Source: Saliniramus fredricksonii | Lineage (GTDB): Bacteria; Pseudomonadota; Alphaproteobacteria; Rhizobiales; Beijerinckiaceae | Reading direction: 5' to 3' | NCBI RefSeq assembly: GCF_900094735.1 | Contig: NZ_FMBM01000002.1 | Location: 1,426,001-1,490,000 of the forward strand | Length of the DNA: 64,000 bases | In this document: positions 34,492 to 47,280 of the stretch, piece after piece | Position numbering within the stretch: the first letter of the stretch is position 1 | Layout of the letters: every line of letters begins with the position of its first letter | Notes under the pieces: generated by a model | Databases searched by the model: none | Seen by the model: the letters and a program-made list of their open reading frames with translations, nothing else | Told to the model about the DNA's origin: nothing | Position numbers and translations under genes: made by a program

Positions 34492-35886
34492 TCAGCCCTT
34501 GCTGCGGCGCGCCTTCGGAAAACGCCGCAACAGCCGCGGTTCCTTCTCCGGCGCAACACGCACGCGCATGGCGATGGCAGCGTCGCGGTCGTCGCGCCCC
34601 ATCACCTCGGCGTTCTCGTAGAGCCAGTTGAGATTCTGACCATCAGCGGGATCGAGCAGCACGTGATATTGCGGGCGCCCGCGTGCGATGCGATCCTCGA
34701 TGGTCTGGAGCAGCGCGTCGATCCCCTCCCCCGTCAGGGCCGAGACGAGCGCCGGGCGCGCCTCCTCGGGCAGCCGCGCAGCGCGTGTCGCGAGGCGTTC
34801 GCGGTCGGGCGCGTCGAGCAGGTCGGCCTTGTTCCAGACCTCGATGATGCGCGCCGTATCCGACGGGTCGACGTCGAGATCGCGCAGGACGGACTCGACA
34901 TCCGCCGCCTGCGCCTCCGTCTCGCCATGGGAAACGTCGCGCACATGCAAGAGGATATCCGCCTCGATCACATCCTCCAGCGTCGCGCGGAAAGCGGCAA
35001 CCAGCATGGTGGGCAGATCGGAAATGAAGCCGACCGTGTCGGAGAGGATCGCCTTCTCGCCATGGGGCAACGCCACGGCGCGTGATGTCGGGTCGAGGGT
35101 CGCGAAGAGCATGTCCTGCGCCATCACCTCGGCACGCGTCATGCGGTTGAACAGGGTGGATTTGCCGACATTGGTGTAGCCGACGAAGGCGACGATCGGA
35201 TAGGGAACGCGGCGCCGGCTGGCCCGATGCAGGCCGCGGGTGCGGGTGACGCCTTCGAGCTCCTTCTCGATCCGGGTCATGCGCTCCTGGATCTGCCGTC
35301 GGTCGGCCTCGATCTGCGTTTCGCCCGGGCCGCCGAGAAAGCCGTAACCGCCGCGCTGGCGCTCGAGATGGGTCCATGAGCGCACGAGCCGGCTTTTCTG
35401 ATAAGCCAGATGGGCGAGTTCGACCTGCAGCGTGCCCTCGCGCGTGCGCGCCCGGCGCCCGAAGATCTCGAGGATCAGGCCGGTGCGGTCGATCACCTTG
35501 GCGCCGAATGTGCGCTCCAGATTGCGCTGCTGTACGGGTGAGAGCGCACAATCCATCACCACCAGCGTGATGTCCTTCGCCGCGACGAGGAGCTTCACCT
35601 CCTCGACCTTGCCCTTGCCCAGATAGGTCGACGGACGCGGTGCCGGGAATGTCGTCAGATGGACCTCGACCACGTCGAGATCGATCGCGGCGGCGAGCCC
35701 ACAAGCCTCGTCAAGCCGCGCCTCGAAGGGGCGCAGATTCTCCGCCGCAGCAGGGGCGCCGTCGGGCAGAGCGCGCTGTTTGCGCGAAACATAAGGGCCG
35801 ACGACCAGCGTCCGGGTTCCCGCCGATACATCCGTATCGGGTTCCGGCGTGAACCCCTCTCCGATGGGCGAATCAGGCGTGGACAC
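34492..35886 (-). CDS. hflX: GTPase HflX
   Basis: The 464-residue ribosome-associated GTPase has the HflX N-terminal domain ([31 protein letters not shown]), a helical linker ([14 protein letters not shown]), and the G domain with Walker [20 protein letters not shown] (switch I region), SDTVGFI and NKADLL. HflX splits stalled or hibernating ribosomes. The start is a GTG at 35886, three bases after the hfq stop, so the two are one operon, the order usual in proteobacteria. The C-terminal tail is basic and short. Confidence 0.93.
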   Translation of the reverse strand: MSTPDSPIGEGFTPEPDTDVSAGTRTLVVGPYVSRKQRALPDGAPAAAENLRPFEARLDEACGLAAAIDLDVVEVHLTTFPAPRPSTYLGKGKVEEVKLLVAAKDITLVVMDCALSPVQQRNLERTFGAKVIDRTGLILEIFGRRARTREGTLQVELAHLAYQKSRLVRSWTHLERQRGGYGFLGGPGETQIEADRRQIQERMTRIEKELEGVTRTRGLHRASRRRVPYPIVAFVGYTNVGKSTLFNRMTRAEVMAQDMLFATLDPTSRAVALPHGEKAILSDTVGFISDLPTMLVAAFRATLEDVIEADILLHVRDVSHGETEAQAADVESVLRDLDVDPSDTARIIEVWNKADLLDAPDRERLATRAARLPEEARPALVSALTGEGIDALLQTIEDRIARGRPQYHVLLDPADGQNLNWLYENAEVMGRDDRDAAIAMRVRVAPEKEPRLLRRFPKARRSKG

Positions 35887-35889
35887 GAA

Positions 35890-36144
35890 TCACGCCTTGT
35901 CGCCACCCTCGTCGGCCGGCTCGAACAGCTGCACGGGCTGGCCCGGCATGATGGTCGAAATCGCGTGTTTGTAGACGAGCTGGGAATGACCATCCCGCCT
36001 CAGCAAAACACAGAAATTGTCGAACCAGGTCACGACGCCTTGCAGCTTCACGCCGTTCACGAGGAAAATCGTCAGTGGAACCTTGTTCTTGCGGACATGA
36101 TTGAGAAACGTGTCCTGAAGATTTTGCGCGCGCTCGCCCGCCAT
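35890..36144 (-). CDS. hfq: RNA chaperone Hfq
   Basis: The 84-residue protein has both Sm motifs: [20 protein letters not shown] (residues 6-25), [18 protein letters not shown], and the Sm2 motif [15 protein letters not shown]. It forms a hexamer that pairs small RNAs with messages. ATG 36144 is the conserved start ([10 protein letters not shown]). It precedes hflX in an operon; ntrX ends upstream on the same strand, with 187 non-coding bases between that can hold a promoter. Confidence 0.96.
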   Translation of the reverse strand: MAGERAQNLQDTFLNHVRKNKVPLTIFLVNGVKLQGVVTWFDNFCVLLRRDGHSQLVYKHAISTIMPGQPVQLFEPADEGGDKA

Positions 36145-36331
36145 GAGTTTGCCTCGCCATCCTGTCGCCGCCGGTCCTTGGTCGCCAGGATCCCAGTTAT
36201 CGATCGACCATCCGCGCATGGCCCTGAACCGGCCTCGCCATTACATGGCGCAACCGCCCATTAAGCAAGTGCCTATTGCCGGATAATCGCATTTTTCACA
36301 TGCAATCGCGCTTATTTCCTCACCGCCCTGC

Positions 36332-37702
36332 TCATGCATTCACACCGAGAGATTTCAACTTTCGGTGGAGAGCTGATCGCTCCATGCCGATAAACTCCGC
36401 CGTGCGCGAGATATTGCCGGAAAACCGCGCGATCTGAGCCATCAGATATTCCCGCTCGAAGATTTCGCGCGCATCGCGCAACGGCAGACTCATCAGGCGC
36501 TCGCCGCCTGCACCCGAGGGCGTGGTGGGCACCATCGCGCCGATTTCGTTGGGCAGCATATCCGCCGTGATCTCTTCCTCGGCCTCGCCGCTGGCGAGAA
36601 TCATCAGGCGCTCGACATTGTTGCGCAGTTGCCGGATGTTTCCCGGCCAGTCATGAGATTGCAAAACGGCCATCGCATCATCGCCGATGCGCCGTTTGGG
36701 CAGGCCGGTCGCCGCCGAAATCTGCTCCATGAAGAAGGTGATCAGCTCCGGCACGTCCTCGCGGCGCTCGGAGAGCGACGGCACGCGAATCGGCACGACG
36801 CTCAGGCGATGAAACAGATCCTGCCGCAGGCGGTTGGCGGCAATCTCGGCCTGGAGATCGCGGCTGGAAGAGGAGATGATGCGCACGTCCACGTGCACGC
36901 GGGTGCCGCCGCCGACGCGCTGGAAATTCTGCTCGACCAGCACCCGCATGACCCGATCCTGCGTCTCGCGCGGCATATCGGCGATCTCGTCGAGATAGAG
37001 TGTGCCGCCATGCGCCTCTTCGAGCGCGCCGACCCGCCGCTCGCGCCCCTCCCCGGCTTCGACGCCGAACAGCTCCATCTCCATGGTTTCCGGGGTGATG
37101 GTCGCCGCATTGATGATCACGAACGGGCCGTTGGAGCGCGTTGACATGCTGTGAATCGTGCGTGCGACGAGTTCCTTCCCGGAACCGGGTGCGCCGGTGA
37201 CGAGCACGCGCGCATTGGTCGGCGCGACGCGCTCGACCGTCTGGCGCAGCTGCCCCACAATGGGCGAACGTCCGGCGATCCGGCTGGCCTGGATGGAGCG
37301 GGCGCGCAGGTCCCGCACTTCACGCTTCAGCCGTGAGGCCTCGAGCGCGCGATCGGCGACGAGGAGCAGGCGGTCGGCCTTGAAGGGCTTTTCGATGAAG
37401 TCATAGGCGCCGAGCTTGATCGCCGATACGGCCGTCTCGATATTGCCGTGGCCCGAAATCATGACCACCGGCAGGTCGGCATGCTGCTTCTTGACCAATT
37501 CCAGCACCTGCAGCCCGTCAAGCCGGCTGCCCTGCAGCCAGATATCGAGAAAGACGAGGTGCGGTCTGCGCGATTCGATGGCGGCAAGGGCATCGTCGGA
37601 TGACCCCGCCGTCCTGGTGCGGTGGCCCTCGTCTTCGAGGATACCGGCAACCAGTTCGCGAATATCGGTTTCGTCATCGACGATCAGAATATCGGCGCTC
37701 AT
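36332..37702 (-). CDS. ntrX: Nitrogen/redox response regulator NtrX
   Basis: The 456-residue regulator has a receiver domain (residues 1-120; phosphoacceptor Asp in LVFLDIWLQG), an AAA+ domain (Walker A GAPGSGKELV; GGTLYLDEIADMPRETQ) and a C-terminal Fis-type helix-turn-helix (NISRTAEFIGMERSALHRKL). In place of the sigma-54-contacting GAFTGA loop it has AGEGRERRVGALEEAHGG. The lack of GAFTGA is typical of NtrX, which is thought to work without sigma-54 activation. Its ATG overlaps the ntrY stop (ATGA), so the pair is translated together. Confidence 0.94.
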   Translation of the reverse strand: MSADILIVDDETDIRELVAGILEDEGHRTRTAGSSDDALAAIESRRPHLVFLDIWLQGSRLDGLQVLELVKKQHADLPVVMISGHGNIETAVSAIKLGAYDFIEKPFKADRLLLVADRALEASRLKREVRDLRARSIQASRIAGRSPIVGQLRQTVERVAPTNARVLVTGAPGSGKELVARTIHSMSTRSNGPFVIINAATITPETMEMELFGVEAGEGRERRVGALEEAHGGTLYLDEIADMPRETQDRVMRVLVEQNFQRVGGGTRVHVDVRIISSSSRDLQAEIAANRLRQDLFHRLSVVPIRVPSLSERREDVPELITFFMEQISAATGLPKRRIGDDAMAVLQSHDWPGNIRQLRNNVERLMILASGEAEEEITADMLPNEIGAMVPTTPSGAGGERLMSLPLRDAREIFEREYLMAQIARFSGNISRTAEFIGMERSALHRKLKSLGVNA

Positions 37703-39999
37703 TTCACATCCACACTCATGCGATCCCCCTCGTGGAGATCCGCGTCAACATTATCGGGAGGATCGAGCGGGAACCACAGACGCACCCGCGCCCCGCGACC
37801 GGCGGGATTGTCGAGCAGTTCGACCCCGCCCCCGTGTTCCTCGAAGATCTTCGCGACGATCGGCAGACCAAGTCCGGTCCCGCCATCGCGAGTCGTCATA
37901 TATGGCTCCAGTAGCCGCGCCCGGTTCTCCGTGGGAAAGCCCTTGCCGTTGTCGTCGACCTCAATCACGGCGTGATGGCTGTCGTCGATGAAAAGCCGTG
38001 CGGTGATCATGCCCTCGAATTCGTCATCCTGCCCTTCGAGCCCGGCAATACCCTCGCTGGCATTCTTGATGATGTTGGTCAGGGCCTGTGCGACGAGGCG
38101 GCGGTCAAAGCGCGCCAGCACCTGCCCCGGCGGAACTTCATCCTTGATGGTGATATCGGGATAGCCCATGCGCATCATGAAGACGGTCTGACGTACGGTA
38201 TCGGCGAGGTCGTCTCGGCCCATGGCGGGTTTGGGCATGCGCGCGAAGGACGAGAATTCGTCGACCATGCGCTTGATGTCCTCGACCTGGCGCACGATCG
38301 TGTCGGTGCATTGGTCGAAGACGGCGCGATCCTCGGTGATGACCTTGCCGTATTTGCGCCGAATCCGCTCCGCCGAAAGCTGGATCGGTGTCAGCGGGTT
38401 CTTGATTTCATGCGCAATGCGCCGCGCCACATCGGCCCAGGCGGAGGTGCGCTGTGCGGTGACGAGATCGGTGATGTCGTCGAGGGTGATCACCACGCCA
38501 TCATCGCCACCATGCGCCTGCTCGCGGGTGAGGCGCACATTGAGCATACGCTCGCGCCCCTCGCGATTCAGGCTGATCTGCTGGTTCAGCCCGCGCTGAC
38601 GCGATTGCGCCGCCTCGTCGAGCAGCGTCGCGAGTTCGGGCAGATGACTGCGCGCTTCCTGATTGAGCAGATCATTGGCATGCACGCCGAAGAGTTTTTC
38701 CGCCGTCGGATTGACGATGGTGATCCGTCCCCTGGCATCGACACCGATCACCCCGGCGGAGACCCCCGAAAGCACCGCCTCCGTAAAGCGCCGGCGCCGA
38801 TCGATCAGGTTGCTTGCGGCGGTGAGGCTGTCGTGCTGGCTGCGCAGCTCCGAGGTCATCTTGTTGAAGGTGCTGCTGAGCGCGGCGAGATCACCCTCCT
38901 TCTTGCGGATCGGCACCTGGACGTAGAAATTGCCGGTCGCGACCTGCTGCGTCGCGTTGATCAGACGCCGGATCGGACCGACGAAGGCATTCGCATAAGT
39001 CAGGCCGAACCAGACCGATGCGAGCAGGATGATCACCGCGACGATCCCGAACATCGCCGCGAACGCCACCTGCATCGCGACGCTGAGCCGTTCAAGCGCC
39101 TGGTAATAGGAAATCCCCGCTTCGGCTTCCTCCGGATAATCCAGCGCGCGCCGGTCGACCAGGCGGGTCACGACCAGAATGCGATCGTTGTGCGCGGAGA
39201 GGCGCAGCACCGCATGCAGCAATTCGCCCTCAGCCGGAACGAGGCACAGGGCATCCTGTGTGTCCGCCTGTTCGAGCTCGGCCTGATCGGGGATGCGGGC
39301 GCCTGGTATCTGCACATTCTGGATGCGCTCGACCACCTCGCCGTTCGGTTCGACGATGGCAAGCACGGGGAAACCGAGAAAGACCGAACGCGCCTGCATG
39401 AAATCGCGAAAAACCTGCGGATCGGCATCGTAGAGCATGCGCGCCCGATCGAGATCGGCCGCCATCAGCGTCGTCTCACGCGCCAGCGAGCGGCATTGCA
39501 GCTCGCGATAGGCATGGGCGATCTCGACGGTATTCTCGAGTAGATTGTTGATCCAGCCACTGAACCAGGGATCGAGCCCACGCGACAGCGTGATCGAGGC
39601 CACCAGTGCGACGACGACGACGGGGACCGTCGCGATGGCGGCGAAGATGGTCACGAAACGCAGATGCAGCCGCGTCCCGGCCACCCCCGCCTTCTTTGCG
39701 CGATAAAGCTTGATACCCTGGCGCGCGACCATGATCAGCAGAAGCGTTGCGAGCACGCCGTTGATCGACAGCATGACGATGGTCACACCATCGCTCGGCT
39801 CCACAGGCGTCAGGCCGGCGAGAACGATGAAGGTCGCAATGGCGGAAAACAGAGCGAGCAGCACCGCCGTCAGACCGACAGGTCCGAGCCCGTCCGGCCC
39901 GCCTGTGCGCCGGGCGCGCGCGCGTCTCTCGATGGCTTCGCTTTGCGTGCTCAAACTCGCCTCATCCGCAGCGACCGGCGCGACTCGTGCATCCGTCAC
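37699..39999 (-). CDS. ntrY: Sensor histidine kinase NtrY
   Basis: The 766-residue membrane kinase has N-terminal helices (about residues 35-130 and near 290-315) around a periplasmic or extracytoplasmic part. A HAMP domain follows (YANAFVGPIRRLINATQQV), a PAS domain (RGRITIVNPTAEKLFGVHAN), the phosphorylation box [20 protein letters not shown], and the ATP-binding domain (DNGKGFP; DGGTGLGLPIVAKIFEEHGG). It is the partner of NtrX and sits upstream of it with an ATGA overlap. The signal is not known, with nitrogen status and redox both proposed in related species. Confidence 0.94.
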   Translation of the reverse strand: MTDARVAPVAADEASLSTQSEAIERRARARRTGGPDGLGPVGLTAVLLALFSAIATFIVLAGLTPVEPSDGVTIVMLSINGVLATLLLIMVARQGIKLYRAKKAGVAGTRLHLRFVTIFAAIATVPVVVVALVASITLSRGLDPWFSGWINNLLENTVEIAHAYRELQCRSLARETTLMAADLDRARMLYDADPQVFRDFMQARSVFLGFPVLAIVEPNGEVVERIQNVQIPGARIPDQAELEQADTQDALCLVPAEGELLHAVLRLSAHNDRILVVTRLVDRRALDYPEEAEAGISYYQALERLSVAMQVAFAAMFGIVAVIILLASVWFGLTYANAFVGPIRRLINATQQVATGNFYVQVPIRKKEGDLAALSSTFNKMTSELRSQHDSLTAASNLIDRRRRFTEAVLSGVSAGVIGVDARGRITIVNPTAEKLFGVHANDLLNQEARSHLPELATLLDEAAQSRQRGLNQQISLNREGRERMLNVRLTREQAHGGDDGVVITLDDITDLVTAQRTSAWADVARRIAHEIKNPLTPIQLSAERIRRKYGKVITEDRAVFDQCTDTIVRQVEDIKRMVDEFSSFARMPKPAMGRDDLADTVRQTVFMMRMGYPDITIKDEVPPGQVLARFDRRLVAQALTNIIKNASEGIAGLEGQDDEFEGMITARLFIDDSHHAVIEVDDNGKGFPTENRARLLEPYMTTRDGGTGLGLPIVAKIFEEHGGGVELLDNPAGRGARVRLWFPLDPPDNVDADLHEGDRMSVDVK

Positions 40000-40102
40000 G
40001 CTGATGCAAGATCACAACAGTGTGGCGAAACTAATACACTGCGTCCGGCCTTGTTGCGAGGGCGAAGTTGCGGGGCGGATGCACAGCGATGAGTTGGCCA
40101 GG

Positions 40103-41551
<1,449 letters not shown>

Positions 41552-41571
41552 GGGACGGTCTCGATTCCGTT

Positions 41572-42702
41572 TTACGATTGGGATTGTGCCGGAGGCGCGC
41601 TCGCTGGTGTTTCCGTCGTCGTCTTCTCACTGAACATCGGCAACAGGATCCGGAATGTGGTGCGTCGCGGTGCGGGATCGCATTCGATGATACCTCCATG
41701 GTCGCCGACGATCTTGGCGACCAAAGCAAGTCCAAGGCCACTTCCGTTCTCCTTCGTGGTGACGAAGGGATCGAACATCTCGGAAATGAACTCGTCGGGA
41801 ATGCCGGGCCCGTTATCGCGCACGGCAATCTCGATAGGCAGGCTCACCCGCTCGGAAGAGCCCGGCGTCTGCAGACGCATGCCTGTCCGGAATGCAGTGG
41901 AGAGCACGATCTCCCCTTCCAGCGCGTCCGGGCCGATCGCCTCTGCCGCATTCTTGAGCAGATTGATGAAAACCTGCACAAGCTGATCACGCGATCCGTA
42001 GATCGGCGGCAGCGACGGATCGTAGTTCTCGACGATGCGCACATGGCGGGCAAAGCCCGACTGGACCAGCCGCTTCACGTGGTCGAGCACGGCATGGATG
42101 TTGATCGGACCACGATCGGCGCCGGGCGCCGCCTCGCCAAACAATTCCACCCGCTCGACCAGTTTGACGATCCGGTCGGCCTCGTCGCAGATCAGCCGGG
42201 TGAGCAACCGGTCATCCTCGTCGGCGGATTGCTCGAGCAGCTGCGCGGCACCGCGAATTCCGGAGAGCGGGTTCTTGATCTCGTGTGCCAGCATGGCACC
42301 GAGCGCCGTCACCGAACGCGCGGCACTGCGATGGGTCAGTTGGCGATTCATCTTGTCGGCGATGGTGCGCTCCTGCAGCATCAGCACGACCATTCCGCCC
42401 GCATCGCTCAAAGGCGTTGCGAAGGCATCGACGATCCGCTCCATCCCCAGACGCGGCCCGCCCACATCGACGCGGTACTCGTTGACGCTGGACCCACGCA
42501 GGCGCACTTCGTCGACAAGCGCCAGAACCGGCGAACCGAAAGGCATGTAATCACTGAGTTTCTTGCGCTCCAGCACCCGCTGGCTGCTCTCCAGAAACGC
42601 CTCCGCTGCGGCATTGACCCGCAGGATTTCGTTATCCGGCCCGATGGTCAGAACCGGGAGCGGCAGGGCGTTCATCATCGCCTCGGGCGTTGGCAGGCTC
42701 AT
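41572..42702 (-). CDS. ntrB: Nitrogen sensor kinase NtrB
   Basis: The 376-residue soluble kinase has a PAS domain ([20 protein letters not shown] at residues 14-33), the phosphorylation box [20 protein letters not shown], and the ATP domain ([30 protein letters not shown]). It phosphorylates or dephosphorylates NtrC under the control of PII protein. Its ATG at 42702 overlaps the dusB stop (ATGA), the usual arrangement of dusB-ntrB-ntrC in alphaproteobacteria. Confidence 0.95.
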   Translation of the reverse strand: MSLPTPEAMMNALPLPVLTIGPDNEILRVNAAAEAFLESSQRVLERKKLSDYMPFGSPVLALVDEVRLRGSSVNEYRVDVGGPRLGMERIVDAFATPLSDAGGMVVLMLQERTIADKMNRQLTHRSAARSVTALGAMLAHEIKNPLSGIRGAAQLLEQSADEDDRLLTRLICDEADRIVKLVERVELFGEAAPGADRGPINIHAVLDHVKRLVQSGFARHVRIVENYDPSLPPIYGSRDQLVQVFINLLKNAAEAIGPDALEGEIVLSTAFRTGMRLQTPGSSERVSLPIEIAVRDNGPGIPDEFISEMFDPFVTTKENGSGLGLALVAKIVGDHGGIIECDPAPRRTTFRILLPMFSEKTTTETPASAPPAQSQS

Positions 42703-43739
42703 GCGGCGGCTCCGATCTTCTCGGGGGCGTTCACGATCGAATGCAAAAGCGCGAGCACCCGCGCCGGCTCTGTCGTGGTGACGAGCTCGCGCCGCGCATC
42801 CGGCGCCAGAGCGTGACCCTCTTCAGCCGCATGATCGGCAAAGGCGGCGAGATGCTTGCGGGCATGCCGGATGCCGACGCGATGGCCGTACAGGCTCAGC
42901 AACCCCTCGTAATGCTCCGAAATTGCCGCGGTTTTCGTCGCCATATCAGGTTCGGCCCAGGGCAACCCGGCGAGCTGCGCCTCGATACGGGCAATCAGCC
43001 AGGGTTTTCCGAGCGTGGCGCGACCGACCATCACCGCATCCGCCCCGGAAGCCGCCAGCGCGGCGCGGGCATCATCGGCATCGCAGATATCACCATTGGC
43101 GATCAGAGGAAGCGTCGTCGCCGCGCGCACGGCGGCGATCGCCGGCCAATCCGCCTCGCCCTTGTAGAATTGCTGGCGCGTGCGCCCATGCACCGTGATC
43201 GCGGCGACGCCGAGTGACTCGGCACGGCGCGCAAGTTCCGGCGCGTTGATATGCGCGTGATCCCAGCCGAGGCGCATCTTCACGGTGACCGGCACCTCTA
43301 CCGCCCCGACCACCGCCTCGATCAGCCCGCAGGCGTGGTCGAGGTCGCGCATCAGCGCCGAGCCGGCCATGCCGCCGGAGACGTGCTTGGCCGGGCATCC
43401 CATATTGATGTCGACGATGTCGGCACCGGTATCCTGGGCCATGCGTGCGGCATCGGCCATCCAGCCGGCGCGGCATCCGGCGAGCTGAACGATATGCGGA
43501 TCGATCCCCTGCCCCTCCGCGCGGATCCGCGCTTCCTCCGCACCATGGACATAGGCCTCCGACGCCACCATTTCACAGACGACCATCGCTGCGCCGAAAC
43601 GCGAGGCGATCCTGCGGGCGTGGATATCCGTCACTCCGGACATCGGCGCCAGCGCAACGCGCCCCGCTATTTCGACATTTCCGATCCGCACCGCACCGCC
43701 CCCGTTTACAGCATGCCGCTCAATACCGCATCGCCGCAT
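42699..43739 (-). CDS. dusB: tRNA-dihydrouridine synthase B (NifR3 family)
   Basis: The 346-residue flavoenzyme has the Dus barrel: [18 protein letters not shown] near the start, [20 protein letters not shown] with the catalytic cysteine, [26 protein letters not shown], and the FMN-phosphate motif [16 protein letters not shown]. It reduces uridine to dihydrouridine in tRNA. The gene leads the ntr operon and overlaps ntrB by four bases. The start is the ATG at 43739; a GTG about 18 codons later (before [11 protein letters not shown]) is also plausible. Confidence 0.92.
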   Translation of the reverse strand: MRRCGIERHAVNGGGAVRIGNVEIAGRVALAPMSGVTDIHARRIASRFGAAMVVCEMVASEAYVHGAEEARIRAEGQGIDPHIVQLAGCRAGWMADAARMAQDTGADIVDINMGCPAKHVSGGMAGSALMRDLDHACGLIEAVVGAVEVPVTVKMRLGWDHAHINAPELARRAESLGVAAITVHGRTRQQFYKGEADWPAIAAVRAATTLPLIANGDICDADDARAALAASGADAVMVGRATLGKPWLIARIEAQLAGLPWAEPDMATKTAAISEHYEGLLSLYGHRVGIRHARKHLAAFADHAAEEGHALAPDARRELVTTTEPARVLALLHSIVNAPEKIGAAA

Positions 43740-43868
43740 CTGCTTAACAAATAGACGAGCCTTAAAAAAGTGCAATACCGCAAAACAGGCTGATCAGCCA
43801 TGCGACAATTGCCTTCATCACAGGGCGGGTCTATCACCACGAAACTGCCGTGCCATCAGGGAGACCCC

Positions 43869-45092
43869 ATGGGAAAGCCCATTCGCGAAACGATCGCCGC
43901 GCTCGTCGTTGCCGCCGGACGGGGTACGCGGGCCGGGGCCGGTATCCCGAAGCAATACCGCTTTCTCGACGGTATCCCGGTTCTGACACGGACTCTGCGG
44001 GCCCTGTGCGCGGAACCGGCCATCGCGACCATCGTCGTGGCGATTCACCCCGACGACGAAGGGCTCTACGCCGCATGTATCGCCGCTCTCGACGAGTCGG
44101 AACGTGCGCGGTTGCTCCCACCCGTTCATGGCGGCGCGACGCGCCAGTCTTCCGTCCATGCTGGCCTTTGTGTGCTCGACGCATCCACCTGCCCACATGT
44201 CCTCGTGCATGACGCGGCCCGCCCCTTCCTTTCCCGCGACCTGATTCAACGCGCCTGCATGGCCCTCGTCAGGCACGACGCCGCCCTTCCTGGCATCCCG
44301 GTAACGGATACGATCAAGCAGGTCACCGATGACGGTCGTGTGACGCATACGCCGCCGCGTGACGGCCTGCGGGCCGTCCAGACGCCGCAGGCATTCCGGC
44401 TCGCGCCCCTCCTCGCCGCCCATCGCCGCGCCCTTGATGCGGGCATGACCGGTTTCACCGATGACGGTGCGCTGGCGGAATGGGCTGGAATGGATGTCCA
44501 TGTCTTTGCCGGTGATCCGGACAATGTGAAACTCACGCATGAAGCCGATTTTCTTCGTTATGCCGAGAACGATGGAGTGCCGCGCATGATCAGCCGTATG
44601 GCGACCGGGTTCGACGTCCACATTTTCGGTCCGGGTAACCACGTCATGCTGGGTGGCGTGGCCGTGCCGCATGCGCATGGCGTCGTCGCCCATTCCGACG
44701 GTGACGTGGTGCTGCACGCCCTCACCGATGCCGTGCTCGGCGCGCTTGCCGAGGGCGATATCGGCACGCATTTTCCGCCGAGCGATCCGCAATGGCGCCA
44801 CGCGTCTTCGGACCGCTTTCTCGCTTTCGCGGCGGCGCGCGTGCGCGAACGCGGCGGCGTGATCGACTTCCTCGACGCCACCATCCTGTGCGAGCGCCCC
44901 AGGATCGGGCCGCATCGCGAGGCCATGCGCGCGCAGATCGCACAGATCGCCGGAATCGATGCCGATTGCGTCTCGATCAAGGCGACGACCACCGAAAAAC
45001 TCGGCTTCACCGGGCGCGGCGAAGGCATCGCGGCGCAGGCGGCAGCAACGATCCGGCTTCCCGTTACCAGGCAATCAGGAGACACGGCATGA
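43869..45092 (+). CDS. ispDF: Bifunctional IspD/IspF enzyme of the MEP isoprenoid pathway
   Basis: The 407-residue fusion joins IspD (residues 1-235; [37 protein letters not shown]) to IspF (residues 240-407; [60 protein letters not shown] with the zinc ligands Asp and His). It performs the third and fifth steps after DXP, making MEcPP. GGGAG lies before ATG 43869. Divergent from dusB, and its TGA overlaps the cinA ATG by four bases (ATGA), an operon seen in many relatives. Confidence 0.95.
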   Translation: MGKPIRETIAALVVAAGRGTRAGAGIPKQYRFLDGIPVLTRTLRALCAEPAIATIVVAIHPDDEGLYAACIAALDESERARLLPPVHGGATRQSSVHAGLCVLDASTCPHVLVHDAARPFLSRDLIQRACMALVRHDAALPGIPVTDTIKQVTDDGRVTHTPPRDGLRAVQTPQAFRLAPLLAAHRRALDAGMTGFTDDGALAEWAGMDVHVFAGDPDNVKLTHEADFLRYAENDGVPRMISRMATGFDVHIFGPGNHVMLGGVAVPHAHGVVAHSDGDVVLHALTDAVLGALAEGDIGTHFPPSDPQWRHASSDRFLAFAAARVRERGGVIDFLDATILCERPRIGPHREAMRAQIAQIAGIDADCVSIKATTTEKLGFTGRGEGIAAQAAATIRLPVTRQSGDTA

Positions 45093-45589
45093 TCTTCACG
45101 GAGGAACGCGAAACCCGCGCCGCAAACCTGCTCGAAGTCTTTGCGGCGCGCGGATTGATGATCGCCACGGCGGAATCCTGCACCGGCGGGCTGATTGCCG
45201 GCCTGCTCACCGAAATCGCCGGCTCTTCCCGCGTGGTCGAGCGGGGCTTCGTCAGCTATTCGAACGCGGCAAAAAACGAGCTTCTCGGCGTCCCGACAGA
45301 GACCATCGAAGCCCATGGCGCCGTCAGCGAGACGGTGGTGCGGGCCATGGCCGAAGGTGCTCTCGCGCAGTCGCGGGCGCACGTCGCAATCGCGGTCAGC
45401 GGCGTCGCAGGGCCGGGTGGCGGGACGGTGGCGAAGCCCGTCGGCCTCGTCCATCTCGCCTGCGCGCGCCAGCGTGGCGCGACCGTGCATCTCGAAAGGC
45501 GCTATGGCGATCGCGGACGCGGGGAGATCCGGCTGATGACCATCGACGACGCGCTCGGGCTGCTCGAAGCGGCGATCGCCGAGGCGTGA
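45089..45589 (+). CDS. cinA: CinA C-terminal-type nicotinamide-nucleotide amidase
   Basis: The 166-residue protein is the stand-alone amidase domain (PncC): [20 protein letters not shown] (residues 25-44, with the catalytic serine region), [19 protein letters not shown], and [20 protein letters not shown]. It deamidates NMN in NAD recycling. The ATG at 45089 overlaps the ispDF stop. Its end is four bases from the convergent RatA-like gene, leaving no room for a separate terminator. Confidence 0.92.
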   Translation: MIFTEERETRAANLLEVFAARGLMIATAESCTGGLIAGLLTEIAGSSRVVERGFVSYSNAAKNELLGVPTETIEAHGAVSETVVRAMAEGALAQSRAHVAIAVSGVAGPGGGTVAKPVGLVHLACARQRGATVHLERRYGDRGRGEIRLMTIDDALGLLEAAIAEA

Positions 45590-45592
45590 TGC

Positions 45593-46042
45593 TCAGCCGT
45601 AGACCTGACGGGCGCGGGCCTCGAAGGCGCTGGTGAATTTGCGGAAGGCGCGATCGAACATCGCGCCCATCAGCATGCCGAGCGCGAAATTGCGGAACTC
45701 ATAGGCGATGTGGAAATCCACTTCGCATCCATTGTCGCCCTGGTTGAGGAACTTCCAGCGGTTTTCCAGAAACCGGAACGGGCCATCAATATATTCAACA
45801 TCGATACGCAGGCGCGGACGATCAAGGGTGACGCGGGTGGTGAAGGTTTCGCGGATCGACTTGTAGCCGACACTCATATCGGCCACGAGGATCTCTATCC
45901 CGTCGCCACTCTGCGTCCTGCGGCGCACGCGCAGGCTCTCGCAGAGCGGAACGAATTCCGGATATTTCTCCACATCCGCCACCAGTTCGAACATCTGGAC
46001 CGGCGTGTGCGGAACATTCTTGACAGTGTGGAATGCCGGCAT
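45593..46042 (-). CDS. SRPBCC (COQ10/RatA-like) protein
   Basis: The 149-residue START-like protein begins MPAFHTVKNVPHTPVQMFEL and has VADVEKYPEFVPLCESLRV and GCEVDFHIAYEFRN, typical of the COQ10/RatA family. Mitochondrial COQ10 binds ubiquinone; in E. coli the related RatA was reported as a toxin on ribosome assembly. Here the position downstream of lipA, with a 10-base gap, suggests an operon and a housekeeping role; lipid or quinone binding is the likely activity. Confidence 0.88.
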   Translation of the reverse strand: MPAFHTVKNVPHTPVQMFELVADVEKYPEFVPLCESLRVRRRTQSGDGIEILVADMSVGYKSIRETFTTRVTLDRPRLRIDVEYIDGPFRFLENRWKFLNQGDNGCEVDFHIAYEFRNFALGMLMGAMFDRAFRKFTSAFEARARQVYG

Positions 46043-46052
46043 GGCTGGGCCA

Positions 46053-47012
46053 TCAACCCGCGTTGCTGCTCAACCGCGCCGCCTTGAGCTTCGCGAAATC
46101 CTCATCGGCATGATAGGAGGAGCGCGTCAACGGCGTGGAGGAGACCAGCAGGAAGCCCTTGGCCCGCGCCGTCGTCGCATAAGCATTGAACTCCGCCGGC
46201 GTCACGTAACGGATCACGGGATGGTGCTTGCGGGTCGGCGCGAGATACTGGCCGATCGTCATGAAATCCACATCCGCAGCACGCAGATCATCCATCAGCT
46301 GGAGCACTTCATTGCGTTCCTCGCCGAGCCCGACCATGATGCCCGACTTGGTGAAAATGGTCGGATCGAGCTCTTTCACCTGCTGGAGCAGGCGAATGGA
46401 GTGGAAGTAGCGCGCGCCGGGGCGCACCGTCAGATATTTCGAAGGCACTGTTTCGAGATTGTGGTTGAACACGTCCGGACGCGCCTTCACCACGACCTCC
46501 AGCGCGCCGTCCTTGCGCAGGAAATCGGGGGTCAGGATCTCGATCGTCGTCCCGGGCGCGCGCGCGCGGATGGCGTGGATCACATCGGCGAAATGCTGCG
46601 CGCCGCCATCGGCAAGATCGTCACGATCGACGGAGGTGATGACGACGTGCCGCAGGCCGAGCTTCTCGACGGCCTTGGCGACATTTTCCGGCTCATGCGG
46701 ATCGAGTGCCTCGGGGCGACCGGTCTTGACGTTGCAGAAGGCACAGGCGCGGGTGCAGGTGTCGCCCATGATCATGAAGGTGGCGTGCTTCTTTTCCCAG
46801 CATTCGCCGATATTGGGGCAACCGGCTTCCTCGCAGACGGTGACGAGCTTGTTCTCCTTCACGATCCGGTTGGTCTCCGCCCATTTCGGCGAACCGGGCG
46901 CCTTGACGCGAATCCATTCCGGCTTGCGCAGGATCGGCTGATCGGGCCGATGCGCCTTTTCCGGATGACGGGGACGGGTATCCTTCTTGAGGAGATCGAG
47001 AACAACGGCCAT
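46053..47012 (-). CDS. lipA: Lipoyl synthase LipA
   Basis: The 319-residue radical-SAM enzyme has the auxiliary cluster motif [12 protein letters not shown] (residues 60-71), the radical-SAM motif [11 protein letters not shown] (residues 86-96), [12 protein letters not shown], and [20 protein letters not shown]. It inserts the two sulfurs into octanoyl groups on lipoyl domains, such as those of PdhB and PdhC encoded next to it. ATG 47012 with [19 protein letters not shown] is the conserved start. The gene ends 10 bases before the RatA-like gene. Confidence 0.95.
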   Translation of the reverse strand: MAVVLDLLKKDTRPRHPEKAHRPDQPILRKPEWIRVKAPGSPKWAETNRIVKENKLVTVCEEAGCPNIGECWEKKHATFMIMGDTCTRACAFCNVKTGRPEALDPHEPENVAKAVEKLGLRHVVITSVDRDDLADGGAQHFADVIHAIRARAPGTTIEILTPDFLRKDGALEVVVKARPDVFNHNLETVPSKYLTVRPGARYFHSIRLLQQVKELDPTIFTKSGIMVGLGEERNEVLQLMDDLRAADVDFMTIGQYLAPTRKHHPVIRYVTPAEFNAYATTARAKGFLLVSSTPLTRSSYHADEDFAKLKAARLSSNAG

Positions 47013-47280
47013 GTCAAAAAATTCCGCAAACGTGAACGGGGTCGCGACCTCTCCGACATAGGCCGATGCGGCCCGTCTGGCAACCCGCGGCAGGCGTGGC
47101 CGGAAGAGCTTTCGCCGGATTCCGGACGACCGGATCGCGTCGTTCCGCAAGGAAGATCCGCGCGGAAGCGCTGCCCCGGCGCACGAAATTTGATCGCGAA
47201 AGAGACATCTTTATGCATAGCAAGGGTTGCGGGAACTTCAATTAACGCAGATAGAAAAAGCTTTTTTGAGGATATCACAT

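Noticed and set aside
36332-37702. Missing GAFTGA loop in NtrX as a defect
   Set aside because: Lack of this loop is the normal state for NtrX proteins.
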